The notes under the pieces are model-generated. The model was not told the origin of the DNA. It saw nothing but the letters and a program-made list of their open reading frames with translations, and did no database searches. From contig JAMOVB010000051.1 in NCBI GenBank assembly GCA_027061705.1, forward strand, positions 1-11,474: a stretch of 11,474 nucleotides of DNA. The letters are read 5' to 3'. This document shows, piece by piece, positions 6,330 to 11,474 of this stretch. The position numbers and the translations under genes are program-made. Position 1 is the stretch's first letter, and each line of letters starts with the position of its first letter. The DNA comes from Desulfurococcales archaeon. Lineage in GTDB: Archaea > Thermoproteota > Thermoprotei_A > Sulfolobales > NBVN01.

Positions 6330-9300
6330 CTAGATCGGGACCTCAGCAACCTCATGCCTCCTTAAGTACCTCTTAATAGCGATTACCACAGCCACTAAGA
6401 AGGCTATGACGGCCGCCACCACGCCTATCTTGTACGGCCCTATACTGGCGAACACGCCCTTAGCCACGGTCGTTGTTGTGGTTGGTGGCGGTATGTACTC
6501 ACTCACGTTGTAGGGCAGCACGACCTCCCTAGGCTCGTTGAACGGGTTCCTGTACTTGAGGATTAGGTAGACCCTACTGACCCTCCCACTCGCGTTAGCG
6601 CTGACCTCGAAGGACGTTTGGGATGAGGGGTCGACATCACCTATGAAGGAGGGCGGACCTAGCCTCCCGTTAACACGTAGGTAAGCAACGACCCTCTGGG
6701 CTTGGGCGTTCCCCAGGTTCGTGAGCGTTGCTGAGAGGCTTACCGTGCTTCCCTCCTGAGTCACCTTAACTCCCTGCACTAGCAGCTTGATGAATGGGGA
6801 GACGCTGACAGTTATTGATGCGTTGTACACATGCCTAACGCCCATGACGTCGCTGTAGAGCAGCGTTATCATGAACGGCATGTTCCCGTAGGTCACTGTT
6901 ACCGGCGCCTGCGATAATGATATCGGGTTGAAGAACACGGTGACGTTAACCCTCCTCACCCTGCCAGGCCACAGCGTCCCCAAGTATATTGGGGCCGACT
7001 TAACCAGTAGGTAGGATGTCGGTGAGTACAGCATTAGGTAGGTGTTGTAGATCGGGGCCGAGCCCTCGTTAAGTATGTTTATCGTCACGGGCTCCTCCCT
7101 AGACTTATTGAAGTCAAGCACCGTGTTGCTCCACACCTTAATGTAGAGTGCCGAGCCCAGAACCTCTATCGGGAACCTGATATGCCAGACCCTAAGGTCG
7201 CCCCACTGGTCGAAGAACGTTAGGGTGGCGTTGCCCCAGTAGGTGCCTGGCGTGACGTTAAGCACGTTAACCCCTATGACTAGGAACGCGAAGTCGCCCT
7301 TACTCAGCTGCCCTGCAGGCGCGAGCGTCGATAGCTCCTGCGCGGCCCTAGCTGGGTTGCTGAGAACCTCCTCCAGCTTGCTGGGGCCTTGCGAAGCTAG
7401 GGACGCCAGCTGAGGCGATGACGTCGCAACTATGTTGACCGACGACCTATTGTTCACCGTTGACGTGAAGCCCTTAGGCAGGAGCACGTGCGCTGTTAAG
7501 CCCCTAACGACTGAGAAGTCGTCGTCCCTTAGGACGACGTACAGGTAGTTGCCGTACGTCCCCGGCTGTGCCGGGTTGCCTGCCCACCCAGCCGTAACCA
7601 CCTCGATCCCGCGCTTAATGCTACTGACCCTCAGAACTACGTCGTAGCTTGACGTCTTGAAGAACTCCGACCCTCCTGACTCGACAACGTACTTGACGAG
7701 CAGCGTCGCCTTATAGGTTCCGGGCTTAACGTTTGCTGAGACGTCGAGCGGGAAGTTTAGGGTTATTAGCTGGTTGCTTGGCACGGGTCCGGCCACGTAC
7801 GCCAGCCTGACGCCGTGGTGCGGGCTTATGCCCTGCGGGAGGTTCTCTAGGTATGCGGCGACAGCGGCTACGTTGAACGGGTAGTGATTCGCTAGGACGA
7901 CGGTGTAGGTGGCTCCGCTGGTGTTGGGGTATACGTCAAGGCCTCCGGACCAGTCGTCACTGATTAGCTGTAGGTTACCGAGGTGCTGGGCGGCGTAGGT
8001 CGAGATGTCGAGGGCCGCCTTGAATACCTTAACCCTCCTCACGTACGCCCCGTAGTCCGTTATGAAGTACGTTACGTTAATCCTCAGCAGGACCTTACCC
8101 TTAGTGACGTTTCCTAGGTCTAAGTACGGTGTGAGCCTGCAGGCGCTTCCCGAGGGCAATGTGGAGGCGCATAGGCCCTTATTATCGAGTATCTTAATGC
8201 TGCGGTTCGACGTGGTTACGGTGACGTAGACGTTGCTGGCGCCGTACCTGCCAAGGTTAACTATGGTTACGGTGGCTGCCGCCCTACGCTCCCTACCGTA
8301 CGCCGTAGCCGGCGTCGTCACGCCCCACCCAACCCTGCTGAGCAGTAGCTTAGGTTCGTAGGCCGTCGGGGGCTTTACGCTGAGGGTGAGGTTAACGCTC
8401 TTGCCCGCGTACAGGTATGAACCGCCGGCCGACACAACATAGGTGAGTTTTAAGGTGCCTTCATAGCTTCCGGGGCTCACGTTACCTGACACATCTATTG
8501 TTAGGTCGACGGTGCATGTGGAGCCTGGGGTGACGCCTGCTAGGCAGGAGCCTCCGTAGGAGAGTAGTTTGAAGCCCTTCGGTAGCTCCACCTTAGGCAC
8601 TACTATGGATATCGGGTCCTGCCCTAGGTTAACTAGCCTGACCTCGTAGGTAACGTGTTTTGATGTCGGGAGGGCTTCGCCCGGCCCTCCTCTCCACACC
8701 CAGCCCTCCTGCATCACGTAGAGGACGTTCTCGCTGATCGGCCTGAGCCTGAAGCTTAACTCGACCCAAGTCACGTACTGGGCGCCGCGGTAGGAGCCAA
8801 CTATGCTTAGGTTAAGCGTCATGTTCCTGGAGCTCAGCCCCTCAAGCGATACGTTAAGGTTTCTGAAGGCCAGCGTGAATACGTTGCCGAAGGAGACGGG
8901 TGTCGTGTGGGTTGTTATCACGTAGGGCCTCTGCCCGCGGGTCAGCACGCCTGGCGGGAGGGTCAGGTTAGCGACGACCTCCTGAAGCGTTGTCTGCCCT
9001 AGGTTCTGGAGCGTGACGTATATCGTAACGCCTCTGGAGGACTTGTAGGTGGGCGCCCATACAGCGTTAATCACCTTGATGAGGGGTTTAGGCGGTTTGG
9101 AGATGTTGAGGGGCACGGTCTTGAGGACCTTGTAGCTGTAGGTGACGCCGTCCTGCGTTACGGCCGTTAAGCTGAGGTTTAGGGAGGAGTTCAGCACCCC
9201 CGGCTTGACCGTGACGGGCACGTCTATGCCGTTGAAGGCCAGCGTGACTGCCGACCCCTTACTCAGCGCCGGGACGTTGACCCTGATCTTCCTTGGGGTT

Positions 9301-9953
9301 AGGGGGCTCGGCAGCGTCAGTACTGCCCTGCCGCCGTTAACGTTCGTGGAGCCCACGTTCTTCAGCCTGACGTATAGGGTGGCGCCGGAGGTTCCGGGGA
9401 ATACCTCGCTGCTCCCCCACCACTCGTCAACTATCTTGAGCTTCACCGGCGGGTATTTCGACACGGTAATCCATGTCGTGAGGGTTTTGAACGTCCTCAC
9501 GCTCTGGTTGGGCTCGTCTATGGTGTAGTAGATCTTAAGCATTACGGCGTAGATTCCTGGGGAGACGCTTTTGTTTATGTTGACGACCTCCGTGAACTTG
9601 AATATCTGGCCGGGCGCGTAGTGCGTTCGGTAAGCACCGTTAAGGTCTGTGGCGTCAACGCAGCTCCCGTAGCCTGAGGCGGGAGTTATTCCCCGGGGGA
9701 ATGTGAAGCATGCTTGGACGTAGCTTATGTTGAACGCCTCATTATTCTGAACCTCGACGACCATCGTCACGTCCTTGCTTCCAGGGTAGACCTGCTTGGT
9801 GCCTGCTGATGAGTAGACGTTAGTGCTTATGAGTATCAAGCCGCCGGGCGCCGCCCCGCTCGCTGGAGGCGCTACCGCAGTTATTGAGGCTATGGTTGCG
9901 GCGAGGAGTAGGGCTGCGGCGACTCTGGACCAGGCGCTACTCATCCTCAACAC
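6330..9953 (-). CDS. Giant surface protein of nine beta-sandwich repeats with C-terminal anchor (COG1361-like)
   Basis: A 1207-residue exported protein. Residues 1-34 are a signal peptide (core AAALLLAATIASITAV). Residues 38-1152 hold nine repeats of about 115-150 residues, starting near 38, 169, 290, 409, 533, 659, 782, 934 and 1054. Each opens with a strand ending in a Trp-type motif in most copies (VDEWWG, INAVWA, QEGWVW, RVGWG, SDDWSG, TAGWAG), then V-x-V/L-x-N-x-G (LKNVGS, LQNLGQ, VNLGQ, VNLGR, LTNLGN), a LP-x-G-type turn (FPRGI, LPPGV, LPKGF, LPQGI) and (V/T)xPGxY before the last strands. This matches COG1361/NEW3/CARDB-type immunoglobulin-like modules of archaeal surface proteins. A PPPTTTTT stalk (1155-1162), one membrane helix (1173-1194) and a basic cytoplasmic tail (KRYLRRHE) end the protein. 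The only six Cys form three local pairs. It is followed 3 nt later by an FtsX permease and preceded by the ABC ATPase, suggesting an outer-face component of that machine. Numbering is from GTG 9953; ATG 9944, with AGGTG 7 nt upstream, may be the true start. No enzymatic motif was seen. Confidence 0.85.
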   Translation of the reverse strand: MLRMSSAWSRVAAALLLAATIASITAVAPPASGAAPGGLILISTNVYSSAGTKQVYPGSKDVTMVVEVQNNEAFNISYVQACFTFPRGITPASGYGSCVDATDLNGAYRTHYAPGQIFKFTEVVNINKSVSPGIYAVMLKIYYTIDEPNQSVRTFKTLTTWITVSKYPPVKLKIVDEWWGSSEVFPGTSGATLYVRLKNVGSTNVNGGRAVLTLPSPLTPRKIRVNVPALSKGSAVTLAFNGIDVPVTVKPGVLNSSLNLSLTAVTQDGVTYSYKVLKTVPLNISKPPKPLIKVINAVWAPTYKSSRGVTIYVTLQNLGQTTLQEVVANLTLPPGVLTRGQRPYVITTHTTPVSFGNVFTLAFRNLNVSLEGLSSRNMTLNLSIVGSYRGAQYVTWVELSFRLRPISENVLYVMQEGWVWRGGPGEALPTSKHVTYEVRLVNLGQDPISIVVPKVELPKGFKLLSYGGSCLAGVTPGSTCTVDLTIDVSGNVSPGSYEGTLKLTYVVSAGGSYLYAGKSVNLTLSVKPPTAYEPKLLLSRVGWGVTTPATAYGRERRAAATVTIVNLGRYGASNVYVTVTTSNRSIKILDNKGLCASTLPSGSACRLTPYLDLGNVTKGKVLLRINVTYFITDYGAYVRRVKVFKAALDISTYAAQHLGNLQLISDDWSGGLDVYPNTSGATYTVVLANHYPFNVAAVAAYLENLPQGISPHHGVRLAYVAGPVPSNQLITLNFPLDVSANVKPGTYKATLLVKYVVESGGSEFFKTSSYDVVLRVSSIKRGIEVVTAGWAGNPAQPGTYGNYLYVVLRDDDFSVVRGLTAHVLLPKGFTSTVNNRSSVNIVATSSPQLASLASQGPSKLEEVLSNPARAAQELSTLAPAGQLSKGDFAFLVIGVNVLNVTPGTYWGNATLTFFDQWGDLRVWHIRFPIEVLGSALYIKVWSNTVLDFNKSREEPVTINILNEGSAPIYNTYLMLYSPTSYLLVKSAPIYLGTLWPGRVRRVNVTVFFNPISLSQAPVTVTYGNMPFMITLLYSDVMGVRHVYNASITVSVSPFIKLLVQGVKVTQEGSTVSLSATLTNLGNAQAQRVVAYLRVNGRLGPPSFIGDVDPSSQTSFEVSANASGRVSRVYLILKYRNPFNEPREVVLPYNVSEYIPPPTTTTTVAKGVFASIGPYKIGVVAAVIAFLVAVVIAIKRYLRRHEVAEVPI

Positions 9954-9977
9954 CTATCACCTAGTGTGGTTGGGAGG

Positions 9978-9987
9978 AATATATTTT
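9978..9987 (-). promoter_or_regulatory. TATA box for the surface protein/permease operon
   Basis: The minus strand reads AAAATATATT preceded by CCGC, a strong BRE/TATA candidate. The expected start site, about 26 nt downstream, is near 9957, only 4-13 nt before the candidate start codons at 9953 (GTG) and 9944 (ATG). The surface protein and permease can therefore be transcribed independently of the upstream ATPase, despite the 61-nt gap. Confidence 0.6.
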
Positions 9988-9995
9988 GCGGAAAT

Positions 9996-10012
9996 ATGTT
10001 GATGACCAACAT
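9996..10012 (-). terminator. Small hairpin after the ABC ATPase gene
   Basis: ATGTTG (9996-10001) and CAACAT (10007-10012) form a 6-bp stem with a 5-nt loop, starting 2 nt beyond the ATPase stop codon. On the minus strand it is followed by ATTTCC, then the TATA box of the next gene. It could be a weak terminator that separates the ATPase from the surface protein operon, or a dyad bound by a regulator next to the TATA box. It is short and could be chance. Confidence 0.25.
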
Positions 10013-10014
10013 GT

Positions 10015-10770
10015 TCATCCCCTCAACGTGTTGAGTATGCACTTGCTTGGGTCGGGCTTAACCTCGCCGACGATTACGCCGTCACTTATCTTGAGCATCC
10101 TCTCGGCGCAGTGCCCTATTTCAGGGTCGTGCGTAACCACGATCACGGTCTGGCCAGAAGCGTTAACCTTCTTGAAGGTCTCCACAACTATCCTTGAAGC
10201 CTTGCGGTCGAGCGCCCCGGTGGGCTCGTCGGCCAAAAGTATTGCGGGTCTGTTGACTAACGCCCTAGCTATGGCGACGCGCTGCTGCTGGCCTCCGGAG
10301 AGCTGCGTGGGCTTCTTCCTAAGCCATGACTTATCCCCTCCAACCATTAGGAGGGTTTCGACGATGAGCTTTGGCCTGAGCCTTCTTGGGACGCCCCTAG
10401 GTATTAGTGGGAGTTCTATGTTCTCATATACGGTCAGGCGTGAGATTAGGTTGAATTGCTGGAATACGAACCCTATCTTCCTGTTCCTCACGAGCGCTAG
10501 CTGCTTGCTCTTAAGCCTGGACGCGGGTATGCCGTCTATTATGACTTCCCCCGACGTTGGCTTGTCTAGGAGGCCTATCATGTTGAGGAGCGTTGTCTTG
10601 CCTGAGCCTGAGGGACCCATTATCGAGACGAACTCCCCCCTCCTAACGACCATGTTGACCCCTCTAAGCCCCCACGTCACGACCTCACCGACGCGGTAGG
10701 CCTTCTTCACGTTCTTCAGGACGACTATCGCGTCCCTGCCGTCTCCCCCCTCACCCAAGGCTCTCCACAC
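10015..10770 (-). CDS. ABC transporter ATP-binding protein (LolD/MacB family)
   Basis: A 251-residue nucleotide-binding domain with every expected motif: an aromatic A-loop region (KAYRVG, 23-28), Walker A GPSGSGKTT (52-60), Q-loop FVFQQFN (101-107), signature LSGGQQQR (157-164), Walker B LLADEP (178-183) with catalytic Glu182, D-loop GALD (185-188) and H-loop Thr-His214-Asp. The EPTGALD and FQQFNLISRLTVYENIELPL forms are typical of the LolD/MacB/FtsE-like branch that pairs with FtsX-type permeases. It has no membrane segment and acts on the cytoplasmic face; ATP hydrolysis would drive the permease encoded at 5097-6326. It is the first of three same-strand genes (ATPase, surface protein, permease). 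The start GTG 10770 is the furthest possible, because an in-frame stop (TAG at 10774-10776) lies two codons upstream. About 15 N-terminal residues precede the family core, so a slightly later start (TTG 10758) cannot be excluded. Confidence 0.92.
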   Translation of the reverse strand: MWRALGEGGDGRDAIVVLKNVKKAYRVGEVVTWGLRGVNMVVRRGEFVSIMGPSGSGKTTLLNMIGLLDKPTSGEVIIDGIPASRLKSKQLALVRNRKIGFVFQQFNLISRLTVYENIELPLIPRGVPRRLRPKLIVETLLMVGGDKSWLRKKPTQLSGGQQQRVAIARALVNRPAILLADEPTGALDRKASRIVVETFKKVNASGQTVIVVTHDPEIGHCAERMLKISDGVIVGEVKPDPSKCILNTLRG

Positions 10771-10822
10771 CCACTACACTTACTGGTTGAGGGTTAATTC
10801 GGTTGATGTGTGAGTGTATCTG

Positions 10823-10834
10823 GGGTAAATAACT
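10823..10834 (-). promoter_or_regulatory. TATA-like element upstream of the ATPase
   Basis: The minus strand reads AGTTATTTACCC, about 58 nt upstream of the ATPase GTG (10770), which would give a leader of about 30 nt. A second, weaker AT box (AATTAA, 10794-10799) is centred 26 nt upstream of the same GTG and would give a leaderless message. Which one is used cannot be decided from the sequence. Confidence 0.3.
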
Positions 10835-10848
10835 GTTGTTAAGATATT

Positions 10849-10857
10849 CTTATAAAC
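10849..10857 (+). promoter_or_regulatory. TATA box of the rightward gene(s)
   Basis: CTTATAAAC is a good match to a crenarchaeal TATA box and stands in a 102-bp divergent region between the leftward ATPase and the rightward small membrane protein. Start of transcription is expected near 10876-10882, very close to the TTG at 10873. An adjacent AGATATTC (10842-10849) would place it exactly at the TTG. Confidence 0.5.
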
Positions 10858-10872
10858 ACTAGTAACGCTTAG

Positions 10873-11238
10873 TTGACGGAGGTTAGGAACCTGCTTGACC
10901 TCACCGCGCGTCCGGAGGTGGCAGCCTACGCCGTCACCGTGCTGTGCGTCATTCACTACGTCCTCACCCAAGCCCTAGGCTTCGGCGGCGCATGGGTTGG
11001 CTCGCTTGGGAATACGTACTTTAGGGAGACGTTGACGGCATACCTAATAACGCTGGCTGTGCTTGTGGCGCTGGCGGTCGCCCTCGCCGCCCTGATAAGG
11101 GGCGAGATCCGCGGCCGTAGAGGGGGTGTGGGTAGGGGGAGGTCCTCGTTAGGGAGTCGGGAGTGTGCACGGATCAACCATCGTTATTTTGGTGCGCGCC
11201 GTATTTATCTTGGGTGTGGATGTGAGCGGCGCGGGTAG
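10873..11238 (+). CDS. Small two-helix membrane protein of unknown function
   Basis: A 121-residue open frame starting at TTG 10873. Residues 15-37 (VAAYAVTVLCVIHYVLTQAL region) and 53-76 (TLTAYLITLAVLVALAVALA region) are strong membrane helices joined by a short Gly-rich loop (GFGGAWVGSLGNTY). A basic Gly/Arg tract follows (GRRGGVGRGR, 81-90). The last 30 residues look poorly conserved in character (Cys, Arg and Tyr mixed) and the end overlaps the start of the trehalose synthase gene by 17 nt. No family is recognised. The hydrophobic pattern and a good TATA box directly upstream favour a real gene, but the unusual TTG start, the lack of a usable ribosome site and the odd tail leave doubt; the true coding part may end differently. 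Confidence 0.5.
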   Translation: MTEVRNLLDLTARPEVAAYAVTVLCVIHYVLTQALGFGGAWVGSLGNTYFRETLTAYLITLAVLVALAVALAALIRGEIRGRRGGVGRGRSSLGSRECARINHRYFGARRIYLGCGCERRG

Positions 11239-11474
11239 ACTCATACTTGTTTCGAACAGGCTTCCGGTAACGGTGGTTAGGAAGGAGGGTAGGTTAAGGC
11301 TTCAGCAGAGTACCGGGGGCCTAGCGACGGCGTTAGCGAGCATACACCGCGTCTTCGGCGGGCTCTGGGTCGGGTGGCCGGGCATAACGTCGGATAGGGT
11401 TGCCGAGCGTGAGTGGAGGCGTGTTGAGGAGGAGTTAAGGCGTGATAACCTGATCCCCGTACTGATGAGTGAGG
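11222..11474 (+). CDS. otsA: Trehalose-6-phosphate synthase, GT20 family (N-terminal fragment)
   Basis: The frame is open from 11222 to the right edge (84 codons, no stop). The N-terminus carries unmistakable GT20 landmarks: LILVSNRLPV (residues 7-16), QSTGGLATALASI (30-42) and GGLWVGWPG (47-55), which in E. coli OtsA bind the UDP-sugar and glucose 6-phosphate. The enzyme transfers glucose from a nucleotide sugar to glucose 6-phosphate, giving trehalose 6-phosphate, a precursor of the compatible solute trehalose. Some thermophilic archaea fuse it to a phosphatase domain; the window ends too early to tell. The start is uncertain: GTG 11222 sits just before the conserved core, GTG 11216 and GTG 11192 are in frame upstream, and a TATA-like TTATTTTG (11184-11191) lies about 28 nt before GTG 11216. 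Confidence 0.9.
   Translation, partial: MSGAGRLILVSNRLPVTVVRKEGRLRLQQSTGGLATALASIHRVFGGLWVGWPGITSDRVAEREWRRVEEELRRDNLIPVLMSE

Noticed and set aside
6470..6495. Short Thr-codon repeat that resembles a microsatellite
   Set aside because: It codes the PPPTTTTT stalk before the membrane anchor of the surface protein, a common design in archaeal surface proteins.
9986..10699. A 237-codon plus-strand frame opposite the ABC ATPase
   Set aside because: The minus strand encodes all ABC ATPase motifs in order; the plus frame is an antisense shadow of a GC-rich gene.
10785..10806. Two copies of GGTTGA 16 bp apart in the divergent promoter region
   Set aside because: Six-base direct repeats at this spacing are expected by chance and do not flank a recognised promoter element symmetrically.

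Overview
The window looks like a chromosomal segment of a thermophilic archaeon, most likely of the Thermoproteota (Crenarchaeota). The reasons are a tungsten-type aldehyde:ferredoxin oxidoreductase paired with a polyferredoxin, TATA-type promoters 20-30 nt upstream of start codons, frequent GTG/TTG starts, GGAGGTG-type ribosome sites inside operons, and a large COG1361-like surface protein. The genus cannot be fixed from the sequence alone. No rRNA, tRNA, CRISPR array, insertion sequence or integrase was recognised. Coding density is high and no gene-free gap exceeds about 180 bases.

Layout: positions 1-10770 are all transcribed on the minus strand and 10873-11474 on the plus strand, with a divergent promoter region between. 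From left to right: an MFS-type transporter that runs off the left edge (1-1215, not closed by a stop); a secreted GH5/cellulase-like protein whose predicted catalytic nucleophile position is Ala (1365-2615); an aldehyde:ferredoxin oxidoreductase catalytic subunit (2697-4472) preceded in the same operon by a 16-Cys four-cluster ferredoxin (4475-4921); a MacB/FtsX-type permease (5097-6326); a 1207-residue signal-peptide-bearing surface protein of nine beta-sandwich-like repeats with a C-terminal anchor (6330-9953); and a LolD/MacB-family ABC ATPase (10015-10770). On the plus strand are a small two-helix membrane protein (10873-11238) and the 5' end of a GT20 trehalose-6-phosphate synthase (11222 to the right edge).

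How the genes work together: two modules stand out. The ferredoxin/AOR pair forms a two-subunit WOR5-type oxidoreductase (aldehyde oxidation coupled to an electron-wire subunit). The ATPase, giant surface protein and FtsX permease form what looks like a MacB-like ABC machine in which a long multi-domain extracellular protein stands where bacteria have a periplasmic adaptor. The substrate or signal is unknown. The GH5-like protein, MFS carrier and trehalose synthase are loosely consistent with a carbohydrate-using heterotroph, but no common regulation with the other modules can be shown.
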